The notes: generated from the sequence alone by a model not told the origin. Counted from the first letter of the stretch, positions 41,174 through 52,751 are shown. The stretch is DNA of 64,000 nucleotides from Globisporangium splendens (GCA_006386115.1 VFIW01000105.1:62001-126000), one strand, 5' to 3'. Numbers and translations: made by a program.

Positions 41174-41263
41174 GTGGGTTCGCAAGTATGTGAGGACTTG
41201 CGAGATCTGCCAGCGAGTGAAACCTTCTGGTTCCACTCAGGCACCACTTCGTTCATTGGCTGT

Positions 41264-41869
41264 TGTAAGAGGCTATCCGAGACAGCCTCAAACACGGCAC
41301 GCACGCTTGCGCTGGAGAGGAAGACTTGAGAGGAACTTGGCAAAAATGCAACTGAATTGAAATGAGCTTATGGTTCCTGACACTACACATAAAACACCAC
41401 TAGGACTCCTAGAGGTTTTATGCATAAAACCTAAACATGCAGAAATAAACCTATGAATCTGATGTATAAAACCTTGGGTACACTGAGGTTGAACCTACGG
41501 GATCTTCGAGAAACTTGAACTTGAAGTACCGCGGGGATTCCCTGCGAAGTGATTGGCTCTGCCACTCACTTCAGACGGTAGAGACACGTCGGTCTCATCA
41601 CCAGTGCAGTTTCCCAAGTGGGAACCATCATTCACGTGTCTAGAGTACTGTTGTGCGTAATCACGCCGAATCTCAATGATTGCGAGCGGCCAACACTCAA
41701 CTCAGACACGGATTGCTCTGACGTCAGACGATGACGTCACCTGTGCATGTGGGGATCACTGTTATGTGTTTCACCCAATATCTTCGCACCCACAATGCAC
41801 TTCCACAAGGTGGTGTGTGACACACACAAAGAGCCACCTTGCATGTAATGGCAGCCTTAGCCCATTACA
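41264..41869 (-). repeat. LTR of family E in inverted orientation (606 bp)
   Basis: Reverse complement of 42889-43493 with only scattered differences. On the plus strand it runs TGTAAGAGG...CCCATTACA. The PBS expected behind a 5' LTR is absent, so it is a solo LTR or fragment. Confidence 0.9.
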
Positions 41870-42487
41870 GAAGCGCATCAAAGGACTCGTCCTTTATTGT
41901 CTCCAACGCGAGAAGGCGACCATGATACTCCTTCCGAAGTATCTCAAGAGAAGTCCCTGCCTCTTCCACAGAGCGCAGTAGACGTTCGTGATACGCATCA
42001 CGAGCTTTCTCAGCCTTCTGGAGTCGTTCAAGCTCGGCTTGAACCTTCTCGAACCTCTGTTCAAAACGTGACTCCATTGCCGAACGCTGGGCAAGACCAT
42101 CGAAGAGCAAGTCGATCTTCGACTCCTGCTCCTTCAACCGGTCTTCGAGGCTTTCGCACCGGTCTTCGAGTACCGCATTGCGAACTTCAAGAGCCTCGAT
42201 CTGAGCGCGGTGAGCACTCTTCCACTTCCAGAGTCGCTCAATCGTTTTCGCGTTCAGCCCCACCTCCTCTGATCTATCATCAGGGAGAGCGTCGTTGGAT
42301 CGTTGAGTCGATAGTCGATCACGAGGATCGATCGACTCGTCGTCGAGGAGAGAAGTCGTTGAACCGTCAACGCTTCTACAGAGTACGGTGGCTTGGCTAT
42401 CCGCCGGACTCGGACACGTGGGAACCTCGAGAGACTCTTCAGTCTGATGTCCCCGACGTGGTTCACAGTTACGAACAGAGCTTGTAG
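41870..42487 (+). pseudogene. pol 3' end of element E: linker and chromodomain
   Basis: The plus-strand frame ends at TAG 42485-42487. The linker is Ser/Pro/Arg-rich. The chromodomain reads RRWIVESIVDHEDRS...FYRVRWLGYPPDSDTWEP, closest to that of element C. Upstream domains are missing. Confidence 0.85.
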
Positions 42488-42812
42488 TGCTCTCGCGAGC
42501 ACTAGAACGACGAGAGCCAAGCTCTTTATGGTCGTTCTCGAGCGTGCCTCCTAGGTTCCCTAGCAAACGCTCGACAAGATTCTCGTTCTCGAGTCAGACA
42601 AACGTCTTCCACGACTCGAGCTTCGCTGTGCTGGACTGGCCAGGATCGTCGCTGCCGGACATCTTGCGCCAGAGGAAGAACAACTCCTTGTAGAACCGAC
42701 GTCCTCCACGCTTCTTGCGAATAGCGGAGATGTCGTACAAGCCGGGAGTCGTCCGCTGCCGCTTTGGCTCGGGCCGTTCTTCGCGCTTCACTTGGTCGCT
42801 TGGTCGCTTCAT
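41870..42812 (-). pseudogene. antisense ORF of element E (basic N-terminus, long coiled coil), one stop
   Basis: From ATG 42812 (MKRPSDQVKREERPEPKRQR, a possible nuclear signal) the frame runs to the inverted LTR, with one in-frame TGA at 42596-42594 that could derive from CGA. RRFYKELFFLWRK resembles EEFYIDLFHSMRY in the antisense protein of element C. The C-terminal 120 residues are a long heptad coiled coil (LEVRNAVLEDRCESLEDRLK onward) lying opposite the integrase-chromodomain linker. Overlap with pol is 618 nt. Confidence 0.6.
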
Positions 42813-42888
42813 GGTCAATTGGAAAGTGAGAGCGGGTGCCTCTTCCGAAAGAAGTAAAGTCCGTGATGGAACTTTAAGGGAGGGATGA

Positions 42889-43493
42889 TGTAATGGGCTC
42901 AGGCTGCCATTACATGCAAGGTGGCTCTTTGTGTGTGTCACACACCACCTTGTGGAAGTGCATTGTGGGTGCGAAGATATTGGGTGAAACACATAAAAGT
43001 GATCCCACATGCACAGGTGACGTCATCGTCTGACGTCAGAGCAATCTGTGTCTGAGTTGAGTGTTGGTCGCTCGCAATCATTGAGATTCAGCGTGATTAC
43101 GCACAACAGTACTCTAGACACGTGAATGATGGTTCCTACTTGGGAAACAACACTGGTGATGAGAGCAACGTGTCTCTACCGTCTGAAGTGAGTGGCAGAG
43201 CCAATCACTTCGCAGAGAATCCCCGCGGTACTTCAAGTTCAAGTTTCCAGTAGATCCCGTAGGTTCAACCTCAGTGTACCCAAGGTTTTATATATCATAT
43301 TCATAGGTTTTATTTCTGCATGTTTAGGTTTTAGCATAAAACCTCTAGGAGCCCTAGTGGTGTTTTACATGTAGTGTCAGGAACCATAAGCTCATTTCAA
43401 TTCAGTTGCATTTTTGCCAAGTTCCTCTCAAGTCTTCCTCTCCAGCGCAAGCGTGCGTGCTGTGTTTGAGGCTGTCTCGGATAGCCTCTTACA
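42889..43493 (+). repeat. 3' LTR of element E (605 bp)
   Basis: TGTAATGGGCTC...CTCTTACA. It has a terminal palindrome, a hairpin AAGGTGG...CCACCTT, two TGACGTCA sites (about 43018-43040) and a TATATA-containing TTTTATATATC box near 43287, all as in family A. The central 180 bp are very similar to the family A LTR. Confidence 0.92.
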
Positions 43494-43790
43494 GGAGGAC
43501 TTAGTTCGCTCGCACTACATCTAAGTCTCCTTGCATGCATGCCTATCCTTTTCTTCAACTGATTCGACTTTTCTTCCTATCCAGGTGTTCGGCCTGCAAC
43601 TGTATTTTTATCTGACTAGATACCTCTAACTGTATACTTTTGACCTACATGAAAAGGAGAGCCTGACCTCGGACTCGAGATCAGGCGCACGTTACACATG
43701 CCTTGATGCTCCGCACGCAAGGCACGTGCGCGGTCAGGCACATGCCGATCCTACGCGCGTGCCTGGCGTGCGAGGTTAGGCACACGTGAC

Positions 43791-43887
43791 ATCACCCAAT
43801 ATCTTTGCACCCACAATGCGCGCATCAGGTGGCGTGTGACACACACAAGAACCACCTTGCATTTAATGGCAGTCTTACCCCATTACA
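43791..43887 (-). repeat. fragment of a family-E-like LTR (first 97 bp)
   Basis: On the minus strand it begins TGTAATGGGGTAAG and matches the first ~100 bp of the E LTR with several differences. The remainder is absent. It lies about 235 bp upstream of the thioredoxin-like gene. The 300 bp between 43494 and 43790 show no recognised feature beyond CACGTG-rich repeats near 43690-43790. Confidence 0.7.
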
Positions 43888-44122
43888 CCAACGCATTAAC
43901 ACACAATCATTCCTAAAGATGTCGTAAACATCTACCAACACTCTTAAACTGCATGCAGATCATAAGTTGAATAGAATCACCTTCTCTCTCACACACACCA
44001 CCTCCCTACAAGCACCATTTAGTGTCGCGTTTTCCTCGGACATCATCATCCCTCTCGCAGGTTGCACGAAGGTAACGCGCATCTTTCAGGCAGGTCCCAC
44101 ATTGCAAAGCGACGCACCACTA

Positions 44123-45241
44123 ATGAGCACCTCTAGGTCAGCAGCGCTGCAGGCGCTCGCGCTCGGCGCGCTGGCGGCGTACCTTACGTACGCGTTCACG
44201 GGTCCGCTCGGCCTCGCGTGGCAGCTCAAGGACTACGCGTTCGTGCTCGCCGTGGTCGGTGCCGTCTTCTACAACCGCAATACCACGGCCAAGTACGACG
44301 CGCTCGTGCAGGCCGAGTTCGACCGACGCAAGCAGCATGGTGCCGTTATATTGTCCTGAATCATCATGTGAAGATGGCCCCACCTACACTGTTGTAACGT
44401 GTGTGTGTGTGTGTGTAGCAAGCGCACTGGAGCGCGTGGAGTTCGTGCATGGCCCTGTCGTGCAGCTGGAACGCAACAAAGTGACATGTCTGCTGTTCTT
44501 CGTACGTCATCATGTCCTTTTCCTGAGGAACCAGCGGCATGAATATGGCAGCGTTATCAACAACTTAACGTGAGTCAAATCTGCCATTTGGTGGTTATGT
44601 ATGTGCTCATATGTAGGGCACTTGGTGCGACAAATCCCGCGCGGCATTAAAAGAGTTCGAGCGGCTCCGCAAGGCGATCACCCACGGAGGTATGTGCGGA
44701 AACACCAGACTAGTTGGTGGTATTAGAACTAAGCCTGATCTTGATTGTTTGTTTCACTGTGTGTAGCTGCTCAGTTTGTGGCGCTGACGCAGGAATCGCG
44801 TGAGGAACTGGAGGCGTACGAAGTGAAAGGACGCAACGCGAGCGATTTCCAGGAACTCGACTCGTTTTCGTTTACGATTGGGATCGAAGACGGCCACATG
44901 AGCAAAGAGTGCGTCGTGATCTCATTTTGTGCTCTTTCCTGAGTGGATAAGTGGGCTGACTTCGCTTTTGTGTGATGCGTTTAGGTACTTGGTGAAATAC
45001 GACGTGTGTCACGTGCCGCAGCTTTTCGTCATCTCCAAGAGCACCAGCGTGTTGTGGCATGGCGACCTGCAGAGCAAAGGTGTCGAGGTACGTGCATCGC
45101 TTGAGCGTCTTCCTTGTTCCTGGCATAAAGCCTCAAGTCTCATGTTGCTTTGCTTGACTGTAGCAATTGATCCGCAATGCGCTCGCCGATGAAAATGTTG
45201 CGATCGAGCAAGACGAAGACAAAGTGGAGAAGCTCAAATGA
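44123..45241 (+). CDS. membrane-anchored thioredoxin-fold protein
   Basis: Six exons: 44123-44339, 44419-44501, 44617-44689, 44767-44908, 44985-45087, 45164-45241; all phases close, 231 residues. The N-terminus has two hydrophobic segments (LQALALGALAAYLTYAF; YAFVLAVVGAVFY). The rest resembles a thioredoxin fold: strand CLLFF followed by GTWCDKSRAALKEF, placing a single Cys at the active-site position (WCxxS, so no CxxC disulfide), and the cis-Pro loop VPQLFVIS. It may act as a monothiol redox or substrate-binding protein in an internal membrane. The first intron ends in (GT)n directly before AG. Leader 44061-44122 has a copy at 6077. Confidence 0.8.
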
Positions 45242-45315
45242 GCACACGCATATGGATTTGTTTCATTTCATCTGCCTTCCTCATACACATCATTAGTAAA
45301 TTACTTAAGATGTTC

Positions 45316-46536
45316 CTACGCATTGAGCGTGCCCTGGAGGATCACGGCATTCACGTCGTCGTACGTACTCTTGAGGGAGCATGCGCCGAGCGCCGACACG
45401 CACTTGGACGCCGTCCCGCAGCCCCACTTGAGCGCTTCCTGGACGTCGCCATTCGTCGCTTTCCACGTCGCCAGGAATCCCGCGTTGAAGGAATCGCCAG
45501 CTCCCGTCACATCGACCACCTGGGTCTGGAAACTGCCCTGCACCCACGTGGTGTTGGTCTTGGCGCAATGGGCGCGCGCGCCGCCCTCGCCGATCTTGAT
45601 GACCGTGATCCCAGGCACGTGCTGCGTGAAGTACGCCATCGCCGCGTCCACCGAGTCGGTGCGCGCGATCTTCATGGCTTCAACTTCGTTAGGCAAAAAG
45701 ACGTCGAGCAGCGGGAGCAGCTCCTGTAGCCCGCTCCACGCCTCGCTGCTGTCGTAGTTGGTATCCAACGAGATCGTGATGCCCTTGGCGTGCGCCTTCT
45801 CGAGTAACGGCTTGAGATTGCCCTGCAGGTTCGAGCAGCTGTAGAACCCACCGATGTGCAAATGGTCGGCCGCAAGCACCTCCTCTTCGTCAATATGCTG
45901 CAGTATTATATTGAGGCAACAGAGCGCTTTAGCTTCAGACGTGTCATTCTTATATACAGATATGTATATATGCATTCGTACCTCGACGCTGAACTTGCGA
46001 GCAGCTCCGTAGTGAGTGATGAAGCTCCGATCTTGCTGCAAGATCCAGATAGAGACCACCGTCAGCGTTCAAGTCCATTAGCAAGCGCAAGCTATGCTAG
46101 CAACTACAATAGCATCCTCACCGTGCCACTCAACACGATGCACACGCCCGTGGGCACGCCCTCGATCACAGGCGAGCTCAGCGCCACACCGTGGCTGTCC
46201 AGGTGGCTCTTCAACACAGGCGCAAACGCATCCGTTCCTGCATACAGCAGCCCATATACCAGTCAGTAAAGCAGCTCATGATCGCCACACAAGCAGTGCA
46301 TACAAGCACTCGTTACCGACGACGGTGTGCAGCGTGATGCGGAACTCGTGGTGCGGGTTGCCGGTCGCGAGCTTGCCGATGTGCGTGGCCGTGTTGAGTG
46401 CCGAGCCGCCGGGCTGCAGCTGGATGGGCAGCGAGCAGTCGATGTCGCCGCCCCACTTGGGCAGCTGGTCGGGCGCCAGCGTGCCGGCCACCACGTCCAC
46501 GAACGAGTCCCCGAGCACCGCGAACGTCACCTTCAT
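45316..46536 (-). CDS. PfkB-family sugar/nucleoside kinase
   Basis: Exons on the minus strand: 46536-46317, 46237-46122, 46035-45982, 45897-45316; 323 residues, phases consistent. N-terminus: AVLGDSFVDVVAG and GGSALNTATHIGKL (substrate side). C-terminus: the PfkB signature VDVTGAGDSFNAGFLATW with catalytic Asp and the GAGD anion hole. The family phosphorylates ribose, fructose, adenosine and related alcohols with ATP; the exact substrate cannot be told. The length is normal. The stop lies 75 bp from the convergent thioredoxin-like gene. Confidence 0.85.
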
Positions 46537-46847
46537 CTTGTCTTCCTCTTGATGTTGATGGCGGGCCGTTTTCGTGCGTCAAATGGGTCTATTAGGATAT
46601 GAGAGGTTTCTAAAACGGAGTTTATCTTGGCATTTGTATGAAATTACATTTGTAACGGTGCTTCGAGATGCGTCGCGTACGATATAAGGATGTCGGATGT
46701 TTCACAATGGCACTTGTCTTGCTTTTTGTAAAGAGATGTTAACATTACTGAGGTTTGCATGTTACAAACGACAAGTCGTCTTTATTGAGATGAGGCAGGT
46801 TGATCTTTGCTGTTGAAAAGCTGCTTGGCATGCAACATTGGATCGGA

Positions 46848-49728
46848 TCAGTTTGCGTGTGTATTGCGTGCGTGTGTCTGCGTATTGCGTTCTAGACTGA
46901 GTACCTTTGGGGGGAGATGGAAGAGGAGGATCGTACCGACGCTTGTGCCGCAGATAACCGCTTTGCGCGGCGGCCAGTAGCGCATGAATTGGATGTGAAT
47001 CTCGTGCCTAGGTTGCCAAAGTGCAAGGGCAACAATACCCCACTCAGTTACCAAATGGCAGCCAACCAATTTACGAGATTTGTTAACAGAGCCTCAGCAT
47101 GACGTACTTGCTGCGGTACACGATCTTGCCGTACGCGTCAAAGTCGCAACTGCCACCGTCACCATCGTTATCGCTCTCAAAGGCTCCGTAGTCCCAGACG
47201 AGGATGGTGCCGTCTGCGAACGCGCTGACGACGTACCCGAGCATCGGTACCACATCGATCCCCACGATCGCTGACCCTGATCCTGAGGATGACGTCGCAA
47301 ATGGAGGGCGCAACGTCCCGAGTTCATACGGACCCGTGACATTGAGCAGGTTCCACATGCGCAGCCACGTGTCGTCGGACCCGGAAAACAGGAACCAGCC
47401 GTGCATCGCGAGCGCACCAATGGACTCACTGTGCGCCTGGAAGCAACTGAGCATCGTCTTCTTGCTGAAATGCCACAGCTACACAACACCGCAGCAATTT
47501 GTGCGTTTCAATTGTATGATCGCCATCCAAAACAGCGTGAGAAGAAGCAAACGTACCGCGATCTGGCCCGTGTTGCAGCCTGCAACGAAAAAAGCCTGGC
47601 CGCTGCCCTGGCGGGGAGGTATGTACTTGCCGCTGCTGAACGAAAGCGACGTGACCTCGTCGCGTCGATTCTCCTTCGATATCATGGCTTGGATTGTGGC
47701 GGCGTGCGTAAATCCGTCCATCGCGACTTCCCAGATCGAAATGACGCCGTCGATGTCACCTGCGAGTAAAAACTCTTGGTCGCGGATAATCCCCGCTGCC
47801 AAACACACCAAGCACAATACACGTTGAGAAGCATACTTAGCGCCACAGCTTTAGGAATTTCACGTACATGCGAGGCACGTGACGGCACTGTGTGTCTCGA
47901 CTTGCGTTTTCACGAACTGGCCCGTATGAATCCCCCACGCCTTGACCGTGCCGTTCTCATGGTCCGTAAAGATCTTGGTGTGCAACTTGGACGGAACCAT
48001 GCACGTGACTTCGGCAGTGCGCTCTTCAAAACCGAATGAAGCTTTCATATCGTAGGAATCCCAGCAGCGAATCGTGTTGTCGAGCGACGCGCTGAAGAAG
48101 CGATGGCTGGTGCCTCCGTCGTTCTGGTGATCCCCTAGATCATTTCCGTCATCGTCTCGAATAATCGCGAGCGCAGTGATGGCCTCAGTGTGCCCACTGC
48201 ACTCGGTGTACCCGACATCGCGGCTGATTCTCCATTGTTTCGTGCAACTTGCAGAGCCTGCGAACAAGAAATCACCTGTTTGAATGGTGGCCACATCGAT
48301 GGACAGGAGAGGCGACCCCGCCGGCAACAGCCGCAGCTTCCGCAGCACTTTGTCCTGAAACACGTCATAGATCTGAACGAACCCGAGCGCATCACCGAGA
48401 ACAAGAAACTGGCCGCGTGCGTCCCAGGCACAGCACGTGAAGCGAGCCTGGTTCGAGTTGGTGAGCGTCGACGAGAGTGCACCGGAGATCGCGTCCAATA
48501 CTTGAGCTTTCTGATCAAAGCCCAGAGAAACGACCAGACTGTTGTCAGCGATAAGCTGCAGTTGGAGTACGCCTAGCGAGTGGAAATGCGAGTGTTTCCG
48601 CTTCAGTTTGAACGGAGCGTACTTGGCTGCAACACCGACTTCGGGACTGTTTGTCTCGGAGAGTAGTATGCCACTGTCACGGCGATGAGCATCGACATCG
48701 ACGGAGTCGCCATCGCCATCCTCCGATGACGCGAATGAACTGGATGTGTACAGCGAGATGCAGCCGCTCGAATCCCCGACAAAGAGAGCTGCGCTTGCTC
48801 CTTCTCGGACCACGAGCGTCATCGGCCACGCTTCACTTGCGTACGAAATTGTCTGACCAGGTACATACCAGGGATACAGCAGCAGACCGCGACCGTCGGA
48901 TGGATACCACGTCTTGATCGTGTGGTCGAGGCTGCAGCTCACCAATGCATGATTCTGCTGCCGCATTAGCTTCACAGCCACGACGCTGCCGGCATGCGCG
49001 CTGATCGTCTGCACGCAGTAATGGTTGCTCCGACTGTGTAATTGCGCCTCGGATCCACCCCAGGGGTCCCAGATCTTGATCGAACGATCGACTGAGCCCG
49101 TAAACAGCAGTCCTTCTTTGCCCAGTTCGTGGGTGAACACCATCGAGAGCACAGCGCCGTTGTGGTTTCTCAATTGGTTGACCTATGTAGGGTTATGATA
49201 AAACAACATAAAGTAGGAAAACAAGCTCCAAACTAATGAAATGCCACTTACAATGGGCGGAATGAACCCGCAGGCTTGCTGGGGCTGCCAGTGCAAAACG
49301 GTACCGTCATGCTACACAAAAATCAAAGCATGCGTAAGAAATTTCGAGTCACAAAAGGCAAAGAAGTCCTCATTTTTGTCAATAAGCGCCGCACTCGTCC
49401 ACCAAAGACTCCTCTATCAGGCACCAAGCAAAAACTATCGAAAGTCAGTGATTTCTCGTGGAGCTACGAAACACACAGCATCATTTGATCAAAGTCAAAG
49501 ACATTGTTAGGCTATGGAAAACAATAGTGGGCTCACCACTGGAAGGTAGTCTGGCTGCAGCACATGAAACGCCCTGGAGCTGGTAGTAGTATTGCTGTTT
49601 GTAGCCACACGCTCGCCGCTTTGGTTGCTACTCTTTGTAGCATGGCTACTGCCGTGGCCACCGTCATGAGCATCGAATCCAACGTTCGCCTCGTTCGCGT
49701 ACACCTCACAGATCGTAAACTCCATCAT
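46848..49728 (-). CDS. WD40-repeat protein
   Basis: Six exons on the minus strand: 49728-49537, 49311-49252, 49182-47868, 47795-47557, 47478-47108, 47007-46848; 778 residues. Repeated WD units include LLFTGSVDRSIKIWDPW, ALVSCSLDHTIKTWYP, FFSASLDNTIRCWDSY, IFTDHENGTVKAWGIH, FLLAGDIDGVISIWEV, FLFSGSDDTWLRMWNL and YVVSAFADGTILVWDY, enough for one and probably two beta-propellers. The N-terminal 64 residues are low-complexity. No enzymatic domain; a scaffold role is inferred. The two terminal exons were chosen by splice sites and phase and are less certain. The 311-bp gap to the PfkB gene shows nothing else. Confidence 0.82.
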
Positions 49729-49825
49729 CGTACTTGATGCCTAAATGTTGTCAAAAACAAAACAAAACAAAAATAAAGACACAAAAACACCCACGCCTTT
49801 TCATTCTCACAGGAAGCTCACAGTG

Positions 49826-51776
49826 TTATTTGCCGATACAAAAGTCCGCAAAGAGCACGTCGAGCACGTCTTCGACGTCGATGCGGCCAAGGATGCGCCC
49901 CACAGCGACCACGGCACGGCGCAGGTCCTCTGCTGCGATTTCGCTCTGGTATGGGTTCTCTAAGAAGTTATCTAGGCACGCTAAGCACTCGACGAGGTTC
50001 TGGCGATGGCGCTCGCGCGTGATAATGGCGCCGTTCGCTGCCCCACCTGATGAGAATTGAAGCCTACATGCAAGTAAAAGAATTAAAACGAGATAGATGA
50101 AAACAACGAACAGCTTTTGGAACGTACTTTTGCTTAACGATGGCCGCTAGTTTCTCGATCAACGTGTCGACACCATCGTTTGTAGAACAGGAAATAACGT
50201 GAATGTGGTCGCGTGGAGTGGACTCGCCCAGAGACTGCACGATGGCTGCGACTGTGTCAGGACTGGTCTGGTCGCTTTTGTTGAGAACGATCATGGAATC
50301 ATCGCGGATGTACGATTGGTATTCTTCTGTGCTCAGCGGCTCCGAGCTCTTTTGGAAATACATCAACAAATGTGTTTAGCTCCATCTTTGTTGGCAAAAT
50401 AGGTTCAACATTACAGTACGATGCTCTTTACCTGGATATCCACCATGACGATGCGAATGTCGGCTTCTATCGCGCATTGCTGTGCTCGAAGCACACCTTC
50501 TTGCTCAATGGCGTCCACTGTCTCGCGCAGACCAGCAGTGTCACTCACGAGAACGGGATACCCAGCGATATTCAGTGGAACCTGGACGATGTCGCGCGTG
50601 GTTCCAGCGATCGAAGACACGATGGCCGCTGGCCGGCGCGCCAGAATGTTCAGCAGACTACTTTTCCCCGCGTTCGGTGGTCCGAGGATCGCGACTTGCA
50701 CGCCATTTCGCAGGATCTCACCCTTGCGTCCGTCCGCCAAATGCTTTTGAATCGACTGCGCCAACACGCGAACTCTAGCAAGCGAGAGTATCAAAATGAT
50801 TCAAAAGCTGAGGAAATGCCTAAAACAGGAAAGCCGCAACTTATGCGAGCATACCGATCGATCGCGGCTTCGTAGGACGCATCGGTGACGTCGTCCTCGT
50901 CGTCGCCAAAGTCAATCATCGCCTCCGTGTACGCCAGACAACGCACGAGTTCGCTACGCCAGCGCTCGTAGACGTCGCCGATCACGCCCGAGAGCTGACG
51001 CAACGCCTGCGTGCGTTGCGCTTCGGTCTCTGCGCTCAGCAGATCCGCGAGCCCCTCGACCTGCATGAGGTCGATCTTGTTGTTCTCGAACGCACGCTCC
51101 GTGAACTCACCTGGCTCCGCAACTCGGCAGCGCTGCAGCGAACACACAAGCACACAGATAGTGAATACGGCATTGTGTCCATGTTGTCAGCGTATTTACA
51201 TACCGGCATGTGGCTCAGTGCCTCCATGATGCCTGACACCACGGCGATGCTTCCGTGCACATGCAGCTCGACCACATCTTCACCTGTGAAGCTACATTGC
51301 ACATCAAAACATTGACTATCATACGCAGCGCCACTAAATACCCAATGAACGCGTACTCATAGAGAGAAAGCGCACCTTCGAGGTTGAGGAAAGCGGATAG
51401 CGATGGCGTCGTCCAAATGCTCCTTGGAGACGGGATGGTAGAGCTTCCGGAATGCCGCCCTGACAACAATCACAGCATATCAATAAAGAACAACTAGAAC
51501 AGCAACGCAGCGGCAATAGCTAACGCACATTCGCGCTTCTGGGAGCGTCTCGGTCTTGCTCAGTTGCCGCAGGCACTGCTCTGCATTCTCCCCAGAGATG
51601 CGGATCACAGCGACGCCCGCTTTGCCCTCGGCCGACGACAGCGCGTAGATCGTATCGCTCTCCGCCGCTGTGCTCAGCGTTCGTGCGTCTACATGTGGGT
51701 GCACAATAGCAGACGCTGCTGCTGAGAGCACAGGTGCGCGGCGCGAACGAAGCGCATGAACGCGGCGAAGCAGCAT
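49826..51776 (-). CDS. mitochondrial tRNA modification GTPase MnmE/TrmE (MSS1/GTPBP3 type)
   Basis: Seven exons on the minus strand: 51776-51529, 51459-51376, 51291-51204, 51132-50855, 50774-50432, 50348-50128, 50063-49826; 499 residues. The N-terminus is Arg/Ala/Ser-rich (MLLRRVHALRSRRAPVLS), a mitochondrial presequence. Then come the folate-binding domain (IYALSSAEGKAGVAVIRISG; FTGEDVVELHVHGS; EPGEFTERAF), a helical domain, G domain with P-loop GPPNAGKSSLLN, switch GTTRDIV, DTAGLRE and NKSD, and the C-terminal CIGK with the catalytic Cys. With MTO1/MnmG it modifies U34 of mitochondrial tRNAs. Complete and typical in length. Confidence 0.93.
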
Positions 51777-52037
51777 GTTGCTGCTTGTGGTTGGCAAGAA
51801 ATGGTGGACAATGCTGTTGGAATCAGACTCCGACCTTAGTATCAGAGTTGTTGGTATCAGAGTCACTGTAGTGCTCAGTATCAGACACCAGTGGATCACT
51901 GGTATCAGACTCAGGATGTTGCAGTTGGTGCTGAGCTCTTCGAAATGATTGAGGATGATGATGAGGATGATGATGCAGCTCACTAAGGCATTCTCTCTCT
52001 CTCTCTCTCTCTCTCTTCATAACAAGACGAGACGCGA
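51777..52037. promoter_or_regulatory. shared divergent promoter region with CT microsatellite
   Basis: This 261-bp gap separates the starts of MnmE (minus) and the DUF962 gene (plus). It holds imperfect repeats of (G)GTATCAGA (about 51836-51915) and a (CT)n tract at 51991-52014. A bidirectional promoter is inferred from arrangement only. Confidence 0.5.
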
Positions 52038-52751
52038 ATGGCGAAGGCGACTGTGTACTCGACGCGGTTCCTGCAGCCACAGTGGCTCCTCGTTGGCGCG
52101 CTCATCGCGCTGCTGTCGTGCGCGACGCCCGACATTGTCGACGTGCTGCAGAGCGACCCAGCGCCGCCTGCGTCCGCGCTCAAGCCGTACCCGGACCTGC
52201 GCAGCTTCCGATCGCGCTAGTACGTGGCACACCGTTGAGTCTCTTGTATGGCGCTTGCGCATATCTAACGTGTGTATGTGCTGTTGTAGCCAAGCGGACC
52301 ATCAGGATGAGATGTCTGTGACGCTGCACGTCGTCGGCACGTCGTTTGTGGCGCTGTTCCTGCTAATGCACCCGGAGCTTATTGGAAGCGGCGTGTTGGC
52401 GCGTACGTCTTAGTCATTCCATCAATGCGCTTTGCTTCTCTTGTGCTAATGCGTTCATTATTGTTGCCAGTCAAGTGCGGCCAGGTCGCGTTCGCGCTCT
52501 TCCGCCACCACGACAGCGGGCTCGTGGAAGCGCTGATCGTGCTCGCGGTGTTCTTCCTCGCGACGCGGTTCCTGGGCGGCTCCGTGGCGTCGGCGATGCT
52601 CGTGACGTTCGTCGGGTACTTTTTCGCGTGGACGGGCCATTTCTTCTACGAGGGCAACCGCCCCGCGACGTTCATCTACCCGACGCACTCGCTCATCTGC
52701 GACTTCATCATGTGGACCGAGGTCATCACCGGAGCCTCCATCACGCTCTAG
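52038..52751 (+). CDS. DUF962 / Mpo1-like membrane protein
   Basis: Exons 52038-52219, 52290-52402, 52471-52751; 191 residues, phases consistent. Four hydrophobic segments (WLLVGALIALLSC; LHVVGTSFVALFLL; LIVLAVFFLATRFLGG; MLVTFVGYFFAW). Conserved family motifs are HQDEMSVTLHVVGT near the second segment and HFFYEGNRPATFIYP with SLICDFIMW. Yeast Mpo1 in this family is an ER iron-dependent dioxygenase of 2-hydroxy fatty acids; histidines in matching places (H in HQDE, LHVVG, GHFF) are compatible. Function here is by family only. Confidence 0.82.

Larger units (their letters stand above)
41174..43493 (+). mobile_element. Ty3/Gypsy element E, rearranged 3' portion
   Basis: Order: integrase zinc-region fragment (41174-41263, plus strand, WVRKYVRTCEICQRVKPS), an inverted solo-type LTR (41264-41869), linker and chromodomain of pol (41870-42487), an antisense ORF, and the 3' LTR (42889-43493) preceded by a purine tract GGGAGGGATGA. 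The integrase core is missing. No 5-bp duplication flanks the inverted LTR (GCTGT / GAAGC), so insertion was accompanied by deletion or the order is an assembly artefact. Confidence 0.75.

Noticed and set aside
41264..43493. The two family-E LTRs read as the ends of one short element
   Set aside because: They are inverted, lack a PBS behind a 5' LTR and lack flanking duplications.
44400..44418. (GT)n tract as a regulatory or Z-DNA element
   Set aside because: It is the tail of an intron directly before the acceptor AG; no further evidence.
49826..51776. MnmE gene as bacterial contamination or recent transfer
   Set aside because: It has six introns with consistent phases and a presequence, and sits among ordinary eukaryotic genes.
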